A DNA stretch of 64,000 nt. It comes from Enterovibrio paralichthyis (GTDB taxonomy: Bacteria > Pseudomonadota > Gammaproteobacteria > Enterobacterales > Vibrionaceae). Position 1 is the first letter of the stretch; each line of letters starts with the position of its first letter. A program made the translations under genes and the position numbers. This document shows, in pieces, positions 17,226 through 25,636 of this stretch. The notes below the pieces were generated by a model. It did not search any database. It was not told where the DNA came from and was given only the letters and a program-made list of their open reading frames with translations. Where the stretch lies: positions 248,001 to 312,000 of the forward strand of contig NZ_JAHUTS010000002.1 in the NCBI RefSeq assembly GCF_019209835.1. The letters are read 5' to 3'.

Positions 17226-17924
17226 GTGAAAGCAGAAAACTTAGATATCAACGCATTGCGAAAAAGTCTCCAAGGCCAGACGGTGGTTTCGATTCAACCC
17301 GTCGCTGGCAGCCCACTTGAAAACACAGCCTTCATTGCTGCGATGGCTCAAGCTGCCGAACAGGCTGGTGCAAAAGCGCTACGAATCGAAGGCGTTGAAA
17401 ACGTTGAGGCAGTCTCACAAGTGGTCAATGTACCAATTATTGGAATTGTTAAACGTGACTTAATTGACAGTCCTATCCGTATCACGCCTTTTGTGTGTGA
17501 TGTTGATTCACTCGCGAACGCAGGGGCGACCATCATCGCTTTTGACGCGACAAACCGACCCCGTCCGGAGAGCCGAGAAATCATTGCCGATGCCATCAGA
17601 CACTCAGGCTGTTTTTCAATGGCAGATTGCTCAAACTTTGAAGATGGCGAATGGGCACATTCACAAGGTATTGATATTATTGGCACTACCCTTTCAGGCT
17701 ATGTGGGTGGGAGCATCCCGGACGAACCCGATTTGCCATTAGTTAAGCAGTTCTCTGATGCCGGTTTTTTTACCATGGCAGAAGGCAGATACAACACCCC
17801 GGAGCTTGCAGCCAAAGCCATTGCTCACGGCGCAGTTGCGGTTACGGTGGGCTCCGCTCTTACCCGGCTGGAAGTGGTTACTCAATGGTTTAATAACGCA
17901 ACACAGGCAGCAGGAGTGCGGTAA
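17226..17924 (+). CDS. nanE: N-acetylmannosamine-6-phosphate 2-epimerase
   Basis: Converts ManNAc-6-phosphate to GlcNAc-6-phosphate. 232-residue TIM barrel. Motifs include VVSIQPVAGSPLENTAF at the N-terminus, IIGIVKRD (with the catalytic Lys), FMADCSN-like FSMADCSNFEDG, and MAEGRYNTPELA with VTVGSALTR for phosphate binding. The start is GTG at 17226, with GAGG upstream. The stop overlaps the nanK ATG by one base (TAATG), so the two are translationally coupled. Transcribed divergently from siaP. Confidence 0.93.
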   Translation: MKAENLDINALRKSLQGQTVVSIQPVAGSPLENTAFIAAMAQAAEQAGAKALRIEGVENVEAVSQVVNVPIIGIVKRDLIDSPIRITPFVCDVDSLANAGATIIAFDATNRPRPESREIIADAIRHSGCFSMADCSNFEDGEWAHSQGIDIIGTTLSGYVGGSIPDEPDLPLVKQFSDAGFFTMAEGRYNTPELAAKAIAHGAVAVTVGSALTRLEVVTQWFNNATQAAGVR

Positions 17925-18793
17925 TGTCTACCTTGGCTATCGATATTGGCGGCACAAAAATCGCCATAGGTTTTGTCAGCAATGGAAGCTTAATGAAGCG
18001 CCGTCAGTTCCCGACACCAAAGGTGCAAACCGCTGACGAATTTGCCAAACAGATTCTTGATAATTGCCGAGACTGGCTGCCGGATGTTGCCCGAATCGGC
18101 GTTTCGACCACAGGGCTGGTAAGCGAAGAAGGCATTAGCTCCATCAACCCGGAAACCCTCGCCTTTCCGTCGCCTTTCCCCCTCAAAGCCTCGCTGCAAA
18201 AACTCGCAGACCGGCCAGTGATGATGTTGAACGATGCGCAGGCTGCCGCTTGGTTTGAGTTTGTAAACCTGGATACGCCCATCAAAAACATGGCGTTTAT
18301 CACCGTCTCTACCGGCGTTGGTGGGGGGTTGGTTATCGACGGGAAACTGCACAAAGGGACAACGGGACTTGCCGGACATATCGGACATATCGCCGTTGAT
18401 CCTGATGGTCCCGAATGCGGCTGTGGGCAAAGGGGTTGCGTTGAAACACTGGCCTCCGGCACTGCCATCGAACGCATCAGCAAACAAATCTTCTTTCCCC
18501 CTGTTTCGAATGTCCATTTGTTCTCGATAGCGGATGAAGATGACATGGCAGAGCGCATCATCAGACAGAGCGCCGGCGCCATTGCCACCTTATGCACTAA
18601 CCTCAAGGCAATTCTGGATTTGGATGTGGTTGTGATTGGTGGCGGTGTTGGTCTGGCAAGCGGCTATATATCCCGCGTACAGGAAGCGATCAATGAGAAA
18701 CCCAATTTCTGCCAGGTGCCGGTCGTTGCAGCCAAAGGAAACTATGACGCCTGCCTGTTGGGCGCCGCATTCCAGTTTAATGAACTGAACTGA
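17924..18793 (+). CDS. nanK: N-acetylmannosamine kinase (ROK family)
   Basis: Phosphorylates ManNAc to ManNAc-6-phosphate, linking NanA and NanE. 289 residues. The ATP-binding motif AIDIGGTKIAIG is at residues 5-16. The ROK zinc motif GHIAVDPDGPECGCGQRGC has the His and three Cys ligands. The adenosine motif VVVIGGGVGLASG is near the C-terminus. It is last in the nanE-nanK operon and followed by a clear terminator. The later enzyme NagA is not in the window. Confidence 0.93.
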   Translation: MSTLAIDIGGTKIAIGFVSNGSLMKRRQFPTPKVQTADEFAKQILDNCRDWLPDVARIGVSTTGLVSEEGISSINPETLAFPSPFPLKASLQKLADRPVMMLNDAQAAAWFEFVNLDTPIKNMAFITVSTGVGGGLVIDGKLHKGTTGLAGHIGHIAVDPDGPECGCGQRGCVETLASGTAIERISKQIFFPPVSNVHLFSIADEDDMAERIIRQSAGAIATLCTNLKAILDLDVVVIGGGVGLASGYISRVQEAINEKPNFCQVPVVAAKGNYDACLLGAAFQFNELN

Positions 18794-18813
18794 TACTCTT
18801 TTCCCTCCCTTTT

Positions 18814-18854
18814 GCACTGGCTTGTCAACGTGACTCTGACACCAGTGCTTTTTT
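18814..18854 (+). terminator. Intrinsic terminator after nanK
   Basis: The arms GCACTGG (18814-18820) and CCAGTGC (18842-18848) enclose an inner TTGTCA/TGACA pairing and are followed by TTTTTT. Confidence 0.85.
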
Positions 18855-19028
18855 CGTTCCTCCCACACACCTGAAAACATCGCAGCAACAGACGATTAAC
18901 AGTGCTAATCGTCACAACAAAATAGTCTCACTTTAAAATATTCCGATTATGCCTAATTATTCACCCGATCCTCATCTAAACGCTGAGGAGACAAACAATT
19001 AAGGGATAAAAAGGAACAAGTAACCACA

Positions 19029-20054
19029 ATGAATAAAGGACTATTTTTCACTGCAATGCTGGTCTCTTCCGCTGCATTTGCCGACGCCGCCACATTGAAT
19101 GTCTATGCATGGGGAAGCTACCTGCCGGAAGCGTCTTTGAAGGCGTTTGAAGAGCGCGAAGGCGTGACGGTGAATTACCTGACCTTTGAAAATAACGAGT
19201 CAATGTACACCAAGCTCAAGATCCTCAAGGGCACAGGTTATGACGTGGTGTTCGCCTCGGCCTACTTCATCGACAAAATGGGTCGTGAAGGTTTGCTGGC
19301 GGAGCTGGATCACGCCAAGATCCCCAACATGAAAGACACTGTGCCAGCGCTGCTGGGTCAGGCTCACGATCCTGAAAACCGCTACTCCCTGCCCTATATC
19401 TGGGGTGTAACCGGTATCAGCTATAACAGCGGCGAGATTCTCGACCCCGTTACCAGTTGGTCAGATCTCTGGAAGCCGGAATACGCGCAACAAGTCATGC
19501 TGATCGACGATATCCGTGATGTATTCGGCATGGCATTAAAGAAAAATGGCCACAGCATCAACACCAAAAATGAAGATGAAATCAAAGAAGCCTATGAGTC
19601 TTTGGTTGAGCTGAAGAAAAACGTGCTCCTGTATAACTCTGATGCACCACAGGTTCCTTACATTTCAGGCGAAGTGAGTGTTGGTATGCAATGGAACGGT
19701 AACGCATTCCAGGGCCAGCAAGAACTGCCAGAGCTGAAGTTCGTGATGCCTCAGGAAGGCGCTGTGTTGTGGATGGACAACTACACCATCCCGTCTGGCA
19801 GCAAAAATATCGACCTGGCACACAAGTTCATCAACTTCATGTTTGAGCCAGAGCAACAGGCAGAAATCGTCAACAGCGTGGGTTACGCCTCTGCTACCAA
19901 AGCCGGCCGTGAACTGCTGTCAGACGAGCTGAAACATAACACCACCATCTTCCCATCTGAAGAAGATATGAAGAAAGGTGAGTTCATTAACGACGTTGGC
20001 CCAGAAACACTGGCGATTTACGATGGGTACTGGCAAAAACTGCGCACCCAGTAA
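19029..20054 (+). CDS. PotD-type polyamine-binding periplasmic protein, orphan
   Basis: 341-residue extracellular solute-binding protein of the spermidine/putrescine family. The signal peptide ends near residue 20 (MLVSSAAFADA). LNVYAWGSYLPE and later GVTGISYNSG, MQWNGNAF and LWMDNYTIPSGS match PotD/PotF proteins, including acidic and aromatic residues of the polyamine pocket. No permease or ATPase gene is adjacent, so it either works with a transporter elsewhere or serves as a signalling receptor, as NspS does with MbaA. Leader AAGGAACAAGTAACCACA precedes the ATG. Confidence 0.85.
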   Translation: MNKGLFFTAMLVSSAAFADAATLNVYAWGSYLPEASLKAFEEREGVTVNYLTFENNESMYTKLKILKGTGYDVVFASAYFIDKMGREGLLAELDHAKIPNMKDTVPALLGQAHDPENRYSLPYIWGVTGISYNSGEILDPVTSWSDLWKPEYAQQVMLIDDIRDVFGMALKKNGHSINTKNEDEIKEAYESLVELKKNVLLYNSDAPQVPYISGEVSVGMQWNGNAFQGQQELPELKFVMPQEGAVLWMDNYTIPSGSKNIDLAHKFINFMFEPEQQAEIVNSVGYASATKAGRELLSDELKHNTTIFPSEEDMKKGEFINDVGPETLAIYDGYWQKLRTQ

Positions 20055-20082
20055 GAAGCATTGCATCTCGCTACTTTATATT

Positions 20083-20104
20083 CAAAGGGGCTGATGCCCC
20101 TTTG
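20083..20104 (+). terminator. Hairpin after PotD-like gene
   Basis: The arms CAAAGGGGC and GCCCCTTTG surround a TGAT tetraloop and are followed by TTGTTAT. Confidence 0.7.
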
Positions 20105-20107
20105 TTG

Positions 20108-20156
20108 TTATACCCAAGCAACCTGAATCCTGCATCTTCAGGTCGTTTGGGTATAA
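20108..20156. repeat. Dispersed extragenic palindrome, copy 1
   Basis: TTATACCCAAGCAACCTGAA and TTCAGGTCGTTTGGGTATAA form an inverted repeat with two mismatches around a 9-base loop. Related copies are at 20868-20914 and 47609-47655. The motif resembles abundant extragenic elements of Vibrionaceae genomes (from memory, not searched). Confidence 0.7.
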
Positions 20157-20194
20157 ACTTACCCGAATGATTGCTTGATCAGCACGGGAAACTC

Positions 20195-20878
20195 ATGACA
20201 CAACACACCGTTCTATTCGATATCAACGAAACGGTTCTCGACCTAAATAGTCTGAAGCCGTTGTTTGTTGAAGCCTTTGGTGATGAAAAGTTAATGTCGG
20301 TCTGGTTTGCGATGTTACTGCACACATCCACGGTGTGTGCATTGACCAAGACCAAGTCAGATTTTGCGACACTTGCCGGCACCATGCTGGACGCCGTTGC
20401 AGCGAGGTTTAAGTTGACGCTGAGTAATGATCAACGCGGAAAGATGCTCAGCGGATTTGCCTCTTTGCAACCACATGAGGATATGAAAGCGGCATTGACC
20501 CGGCTGAAGGAGGCTGGCTACCACACTGTCGCATTCACTAACTCGTCTCTTCCATTAGTCACCAGCCAGATCACCCAGGCAGGACTTTTGGATGACTTCG
20601 ATGACATCATTTCCGTGGAAGAAACCGGCAGCTTTAAGCCTGACCCGATGGTCTACCAATTTGTCGCTGCAAAGCTCAATCTACCGCTCTCCGCTTTGCG
20701 TCTGGTTGCAACCCATGACTGGGATACCCATGGCGCGATGTCAGCTGGAATGAAAGCAGCCTACATTGATCGCTCCGGTGCGCCCTATCACCCGCTCTAT
20801 TTAAAGCCAGATGTATTTGAAAAAGACATGCGGGAGGTGGTTGAAAAAATCATCGCAGCGGACAAGGTATATACCTAA
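20195..20878 (+). CDS. HAD-superfamily hydrolase, haloacid dehalogenase type II-like
   Basis: 227 residues. The nucleophile Asp9 lies in VLFDINETVLDL; AFTNSS supplies motif II Ser/Thr; GSFKPDPMVYQF supplies the Lys; and ATHDWDTHGAMSAGMKAAYIDR supplies the acidic motif, cited as VATHDWDTHGA. This is the pattern of L-2-haloacid dehalogenase-type proteins, though many family members act on phosphates. The ATG at 20195 has GGGAA upstream; the in-frame TTG at 20171 is unlikely. The last codons and stop lie inside an extragenic repeat, so the C-terminal residues (KVYT) come from the repeat. Confidence 0.82.
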   Translation: MTQHTVLFDINETVLDLNSLKPLFVEAFGDEKLMSVWFAMLLHTSTVCALTKTKSDFATLAGTMLDAVAARFKLTLSNDQRGKMLSGFASLQPHEDMKAALTRLKEAGYHTVAFTNSSLPLVTSQITQAGLLDDFDDIISVEETGSFKPDPMVYQFVAAKLNLPLSALRLVATHDWDTHGAMSAGMKAAYIDRSGAPYHPLYLKPDVFEKDMREVVEKIIAADKVYT

Positions 20879-20914
20879 ACAACCTGAAGATGCTCGCATT
20901 CAGAGGTCATCAAT
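20868..20914. repeat. Dispersed extragenic repeat, copy 2, overlapping a stop codon
   Basis: TATATACCTAAACAACCTGA followed by AGATGCTCGCATTCAGAGGT matches the left half of copy 1 and copy 3. It supplies the TAA stop (20876-20878) of the HAD gene. The stretch 20915-21033 holds nothing else that I can identify. Confidence 0.65.
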
Positions 20915-21033
20915 GCGTTCAATTTGAGGCAAAAAATAGGTCACCCCTACAGTGACCAAAAGCATGGAACGTTCTTCTTTGGTAGTTGCTTTTAACACAT
21001 CAAGCCTGCAGGACCTGAATTCTGTGGCACGGT

Positions 21034-21066
21034 GAGCAGCCCCTTTATCAGGCGGCTGCTCCTTTT
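21034..21066 (+). terminator. Plus-strand hairpin ahead of the convergent iolC fusion gene
   Basis: The arms GAGCAGCC (21034-21041) and GGCTGCTC (21054-21061) are followed by CTTTT. Orientation suits the HAD gene rather than the convergent iolC, although it may act on both. Confidence 0.6.
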
Positions 21067-21072
21067 GCATTG

Positions 21073-23001
21073 TTAACGCTGACGCCACATATCAATCAGC
21101 GCCTGATAGTTGGCTTTCACCGCCGTTCTAAAGGTGTCGTCATTCAGATCCCCACGCATCCACTGACGGCTTGGTTCACCGAAAATGGTGCGACCAACAG
21201 CAAAACCCTTCACGGTGGAAGATTGTGCCGATGCCTCAAACCCAGCTTTTAGGGAATCTGCTGCTGCATCCAGCCCAAGTAGCACCACACCCCGGCAATG
21301 CGGATCACGGCTTTCAATCAAGCCATCAACCTGCGTCCAACCTGATGCAGTTAACGGCGGCAGTTTCCACCAATCCGGCTGAATACCGATGTTATAGAGG
21401 CGTTCCATCGCGCGATGATAAAGCCCATCCGCCACCTCTGGCGCAACCGGATTGTCAGTTTTTGGCAGGATAACTTCCAACAGGAGGTCGTTCCCCGTCT
21501 GACAACAGGCGCGATACACTTCCTGCAGCAGTTCTTCCTGTTCAAGCTGCAGTGCCTGCGCATCATCCGGGTGGTAGAACACCAGACACTTCACGATCTG
21601 CTCTTTCGGCCAACTGGCAAGTTGGGAACCGATATTGCCGTGTTCAAGGCGCAAAGGACGGGAACCCGGTAGTTCAATCGGACGCCCAATCCACCAGCGT
21701 TCAGCAGCAGTGTTGCCATAACCGGTGGCCGCATTCAGTACGTCAGTGCCAAATGTGCCATCGCACAAAATGCCTGCCTTGCCGACCAGATCAGCTTCCT
21801 GCGCCACTTCCTGCGCTGCCTGCCAAATCAGGTTTTTCAGGTGCGGGATGCTGGAGATATCAGCCCCTGCCTGCTGTGCCATTTCGACAAACTGCATACG
21901 GTGGTCAAATGCCAGAACGCAAAGTTCAGGCCACGCTTTTTCCCGTGTGGTAACACGGTGCAAATGGTTCAGGGCGTCATCTCTGTCCGGGCGTGGAATT
22001 TCATGTTCGTGAGCAAGGTAATAATCCAGCTCTTCACGGGTAGGCATAGCCGGAGAGCAGCCGTGGCGGGAAACTACCAGTGCGCCACACGCATTGGCAT
22101 AGCGACAGCATTGTTCCCAGGATTCGTCATTCAGGTAGCCGCGAAGCAAGCCGGACATAAAGGCATCGCCCGCACCAAGGACATTCAGCACTTCCACGCG
22201 CACGCCTTTTACGGTGATGCCATCATCGAGGCTGTCACCGATGTCGCCGGTAAATACCGAACACCCCAGCGGCCCGCGTTTGCAGACCAAGGTCGCATCC
22301 GTCATCGAGCGAACCTCTCTGAGCGCGGTGACAGAATCAACGCTGCCACCGGCAATGTGGAATTCTTCTTCTGTCCCGACGATCAGGTCAAACAGCGCCA
22401 ATACTTCCTGCAATTGCGCCGTGACCTTGTCGGATTCAATAAAACGGGTTTCACCGTCACCCAGTGAGGTCAGCCCCCACAATACAGGGCGGTAGTCCAC
22501 GTCCAGCGCTGTACGGACGCCGTGTTTGCGGGCATAACGCAAGGCTGTCAGCACAGCTTCACGGGATTTGGGATTGGAAAGGTGGGTGCCGGTAATCGCC
22601 AGACACTTCGCTGAAGCGATATAGGATTCACTGATGTCTTCCGGCGTGATCGCCTGATCCGCACAATTGTCACGATAGAAAATCAGCGGGAAAGTGTCTT
22701 CATCTTTGATGCCAAGCACGACCAACGCAGTCAGCCGCTCTTTGTCTGTGATTAGATGACTGGTATCGACACCGACACGTTGCAGTTCTTCACGGACGAA
22801 ACGCCCCATGTGTTCATCACCAACCCGCGCCAGCATGCCGGATTTCAGCCCTTGCCGCGCGGTGCCGTGTGCCACATTGCCCGACGAACCGCCAAGGTAT
22901 TTGGCAAAGGTGCGCATATCTTCCAGTCGTGCACCAATCTGCTCTCCGTAGAGATCGACGGCGACGCGCCCAAGGCAGATAACATCCAGTGTTTTTTCCA
23001 C
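21073..23001 (-). CDS. iolC: Bifunctional 5-dehydro-2-deoxygluconokinase / DUF2090 aldolase fusion
   Basis: 642 residues. The N-terminal half is a PfkB-family sugar kinase (GRVAVDLYGEQIG, GGSSGNVA at 37-44, GAGDAF at 276-281) that phosphorylates 5-dehydro-2-deoxygluconate. From about residue 335 a DUF2090 domain follows (LAFDHRMQFVEMAQQAG, VGRTIFGEPSRQW), thought to cleave the product to dihydroxyacetone phosphate and malonate semialdehyde. Such fusions are common in proteobacterial inositol loci. The GTG start at 23001 has GGAG seven bases upstream. Two GAAA-N6-TTTC operators lie in its promoter. A kinase-only homologue is at 35974-37047. Confidence 0.93.
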   Translation of the reverse strand: MEKTLDVICLGRVAVDLYGEQIGARLEDMRTFAKYLGGSSGNVAHGTARQGLKSGMLARVGDEHMGRFVREELQRVGVDTSHLITDKERLTALVVLGIKDEDTFPLIFYRDNCADQAITPEDISESYIASAKCLAITGTHLSNPKSREAVLTALRYARKHGVRTALDVDYRPVLWGLTSLGDGETRFIESDKVTAQLQEVLALFDLIVGTEEEFHIAGGSVDSVTALREVRSMTDATLVCKRGPLGCSVFTGDIGDSLDDGITVKGVRVEVLNVLGAGDAFMSGLLRGYLNDESWEQCCRYANACGALVVSRHGCSPAMPTREELDYYLAHEHEIPRPDRDDALNHLHRVTTREKAWPELCVLAFDHRMQFVEMAQQAGADISSIPHLKNLIWQAAQEVAQEADLVGKAGILCDGTFGTDVLNAATGYGNTAAERWWIGRPIELPGSRPLRLEHGNIGSQLASWPKEQIVKCLVFYHPDDAQALQLEQEELLQEVYRACCQTGNDLLLEVILPKTDNPVAPEVADGLYHRAMERLYNIGIQPDWWKLPPLTASGWTQVDGLIESRDPHCRGVVLLGLDAAADSLKAGFEASAQSSTVKGFAVGRTIFGEPSRQWMRGDLNDDTFRTAVKANYQALIDMWRQR

Positions 23002-23085
23002 AACAGTGCTCCCTGTTCCTAAATTGGATCTGAAATTATCTACGCCTACTTCAATCTTGGTCCGGGACCTGCCCTTCGCCCAAAA

Positions 23086-23101
23086 TGAAATATACGTTTC
23101 A
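23086..23101. promoter_or_regulatory. GAAA-N6-TTTC operator 1 (iolC promoter)
   Basis: TGAAATATACGTTTCA, 85 bases upstream of the iolC fusion gene. It is an imperfect dyad that shares its pattern with sites at 23139, 24386 and 27297. Probably bound by the RpiR regulator at 26409-27242. Confidence 0.65.
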
Positions 23102-23138
23102 TTTAATAGTAAGCATGAAATGAAAAAGCTGCAATAGG

Positions 23139-23154
23139 TGAAACGTACATTTCA
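23139..23154. promoter_or_regulatory. GAAA-N6-TTTC operator 2 (iolC promoter)
   Basis: TGAAACGTACATTTCA, 53 bases from site 1 centre to centre (about five helical turns), which would let one repressor tetramer hold both. Each site is followed by TTTAAT. Confidence 0.65.
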
Positions 23155-23205
23155 TTTAATACCCATTCTTCGTTCAGTACTGAGACACGATATGGAAAGC
23201 AGACA

Positions 23206-23231
23206 GAAAAATGCCGCGGTCATCGCGGCAT
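23206..23231 (-). terminator. Intrinsic terminator after iolG
   Basis: The arms ATGCCGCG and CGCGGCAT surround a 5-base loop, followed by TTTTT on the minus strand, 25 bases after the stop. Confidence 0.88.
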
Positions 23232-23255
23232 ACTGTCGTCAGGGAAAACTGACGG

Positions 23256-24248
23256 TTATTCGGAAACACCAACCGCTTTGTGGCTGTTAAGGGAGTCCAA
23301 CGCCGCTTCTGCCAGCACCAACGCCATTTCGCCGTCAATGCCGCTGCACATAGGCTCTGTTTTTCCCTCCAGTACATCGACGAAATGTTGCCACTCCGAG
23401 ATATAAGCTTCTTTGTACCGCTCCAGAAAGAAGTGCTGTGGTTTGGCAGCAGCACAGTTCTCTTCACCCCAATGCTCCACCAAATGCTCACGCACATTCC
23501 CGGCTTTTAGCATTCCTTTGCTGCCATGCAGTTCGATACGCTGGTCGTAACCGTAGCCGGAGCGGCGACTGTTGATAATGGTAGCCATCGCACCGGAGGG
23601 GAAATTGAGCACAATGACCGCATTGTCGATATCACCGGCTTCACCAATCGCCGGATCCACCAGACAAGCACCATGAGCCGAGACGGAAACCGGGTCTTCA
23701 CCCATGATGTAGCGCGCCATATCTAAATCGTGAATCGACATATCGCGGAAAATGCCGCCGGAGACTTTCACATAATCGGCCGGCGGTGGCGACGGGTCAC
23801 GAGAGGTAATCACCAGGGTTTCTGCTTTACCAATCGCACCGCTTTCAAACAACTCTTTGAGGGTTCTGAACTGGGGGTCGTACCGGCGGTTAAAACCAAC
23901 CAGCATTTTCACGCCGGATTCCTCTACCACAGAGAGGCATGCTTTCACCCGCGCAAGACTCAAATCAATCGGTTTTTCGCAGAAAATAGCCTTCCCTGCT
24001 TTCGCCGCCTGCTCGATAAGATCGGCGTGGGTATCTGTGGCTGAGCAGATGCACACGGCGTGAATATCGGGGTCAGACATTGCCTGCTCAACACTCATTA
24101 CCTCAGCGCCATACTGGCTCGCCAACTGCTGTGCCCCTTCGGTATAAGGGTCAATCACCGCTTTAATCTGTGTTTTTGGGTGCGCGGCAATATTCACCGC
24201 ATGTACCTTCCCTATCCGTCCGCAACCGAACAATGCGATATTGAACAT
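23256..24248 (-). CDS. iolG: Inositol 2-dehydrogenase (Gfo/Idh/MocA family)
   Basis: Oxidises myo-inositol to 2-keto-myo-inositol with NAD+, the first catabolic step. 330 residues. The Rossmann motif GCGRIGKVHA is near the N-terminus, the Lys of the catalytic triad lies in FCEKPIDLSL, and GFNRRYDPQF and DMSIHDLDMARY carry the conserved Asp and His of IolG. AAGGAG precedes the ATG. It is transcribed alone, divergent from the dioxygenase gene, with a perfect GAAA-N6-TTTC palindrome between them. Confidence 0.9.
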   Translation of the reverse strand: MFNIALFGCGRIGKVHAVNIAAHPKTQIKAVIDPYTEGAQQLASQYGAEVMSVEQAMSDPDIHAVCICSATDTHADLIEQAAKAGKAIFCEKPIDLSLARVKACLSVVEESGVKMLVGFNRRYDPQFRTLKELFESGAIGKAETLVITSRDPSPPPADYVKVSGGIFRDMSIHDLDMARYIMGEDPVSVSAHGACLVDPAIGEAGDIDNAVIVLNFPSGAMATIINSRRSGYGYDQRIELHGSKGMLKAGNVREHLVEHWGEENCAAAKPQHFFLERYKEAYISEWQHFVDVLEGKTEPMCSGIDGEMALVLAEAALDSLNSHKAVGVSE

Positions 24249-24385
24249 AGCGTCTCCTTCCTGCTGATATTTAAATGCCCCGTTTTACCGTCTTACTAAG
24301 CCAGCCAATGAAGCTAAGCATAGTCGGGACAAAACTCCGTCGCTGAAAGCCAATAATAGAACACAATTTTCAATTCTCAATAAAT

Positions 24386-24401
24386 TGAAATGTACATTTC
24401 A
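24386..24401. promoter_or_regulatory. GAAA-N6-TTTC operator 3, perfect palindrome
   Basis: TGAAATGTACATTTCA equals its own reverse complement. It lies between divergent iolG and the dioxygenase gene and is the best match to the motif family, so both genes are probably under the same RpiR repressor. Confidence 0.75.
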
Positions 24402-24453
24402 CAATATTTGATATAGTCGATACACGTGTCGTGATCATTGAGGAATTCTGGCT

Positions 24454-25629
24454 ATGGAAACGGGCTCTCTAAACACCACTAAAGCGTTCTATTCGCCCCA
24501 AGAAGCAAGCGTTGATTCACTCACCAACATCTGCAGCCAAAGCACGTCATTGAAACACTACCCACTGGCTTCTGATGTGATGAACAATGTGTTGGTGTAT
24601 GACGGTGATAGCTTGCGCCAATCCGATGACATCACACCCTTCCTGAATGAAATTGCGTTCGCTTTTCGGCAGGGACCTGGCGTTATTGCTATAAAACGCT
24701 TTTACGATGACCTGTCAGTTATCGATGAAATGAGCGAAGTGTTTGAACAGATACTGGCGGCAGAAAGTGGCTATGGCTCAGGCGATCATTTCGGCAAGCA
24801 AGGCCCCCAAGCCAATGGACGAATTTGGAATGTGTTCCAGAAAAGTGCCGATATTGCTCCCGGGGTATTCGTCAATTACTACAAAAATCCTTTACTTGCA
24901 GCCGTCGCAACCGCTTGGTTGGGGCCCCATTATCAAATAACAGCGCAGGTAAATATTGTCAGGCCAGGCGGGGCGGCGCAGGTCTGTCACCGGGACTACC
25001 ACCTTGGTTTTCAGCAGCCTGAAGAAACAGCCCGCTATCCCCTTCATGCCCAGTTAATGTCTGCCATGCTCACGCTTCAGGGCGCGATTGCCCACACGGA
25101 TATGCCAATGGAAAGTGGCCCAACAAAACTACTGCCGTTTTCGCAGCAGATGCCGCTGGGTTATATGGCTTATCACCAACGTGAATGTCAGGATTACTTT
25201 GAACAACACTGTGTACAAGTGCCGTTGGAGAAAGGCGATGCGGTGTTTTTCAGTCCGGCACTCTTCCACGCTGCGGGTGAAAACCGCACCACGGATTTCC
25301 ACCGCTGCGCCAATTTGATGCAGATATCGTCAGTATTCGGCAAGCCTATGGAAAGCGTTGATCTCGCCCATATCAGCCGCCAAATCTACCCATTCCTCGC
25401 TGCCAATTGGCAAAACGGGACTTACTCTGAAAAAGAAAAAACTGCCATTCTTACTGCTGCCAGTGATGGGTATTCCTTCCCGACGAACCTTGATACTGAT
25501 CCTCCAATTGGGGGCTTGGCACCGGAGACGTCAGAAACACTCCTCAAACGCGCTCTGGATGAAGGTATGGATACAGATACTTACGCCACCGTGTTGGCGC
25601 AGCTGCTGGAAAAGCAGCGGCCAAGGTAG
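24454..25629 (+). CDS. Phytanoyl-CoA dioxygenase-family Fe(II)/2-oxoglutarate enzyme
   Basis: 391 residues with the PhyH fold. The iron facial triad is readable as His179-Arg-Asp181 (VCHRDYHLG) and distal His272 (LFHAAGENR), with Arg278 placed to bind 2-oxoglutarate. SGPTKLLPFSQQMP is the usual segment before the distal His. The substrate is unknown. It shares its promoter region and a perfect operator with iolG, and a permease gene starts 7 bases after its stop. That context suggests a modified cyclitol or a co-occurring compound, which is inference. Confidence 0.85.
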   Translation: METGSLNTTKAFYSPQEASVDSLTNICSQSTSLKHYPLASDVMNNVLVYDGDSLRQSDDITPFLNEIAFAFRQGPGVIAIKRFYDDLSVIDEMSEVFEQILAAESGYGSGDHFGKQGPQANGRIWNVFQKSADIAPGVFVNYYKNPLLAAVATAWLGPHYQITAQVNIVRPGGAAQVCHRDYHLGFQQPEETARYPLHAQLMSAMLTLQGAIAHTDMPMESGPTKLLPFSQQMPLGYMAYHQRECQDYFEQHCVQVPLEKGDAVFFSPALFHAAGENRTTDFHRCANLMQISSVFGKPMESVDLAHISRQIYPFLAANWQNGTYSEKEKTAILTAASDGYSFPTNLDTDPPIGGLAPETSETLLKRALDEGMDTDTYATVLAQLLEKQRPR

Positions 25630-25636
25630 AGCTGAC

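Noticed and set aside
25358..25636. Upstream extension of the TauE/SafE reading frame
   Set aside because: It lies in another frame inside the dioxygenase gene; the protein similarity begins at the ATG at 25637.
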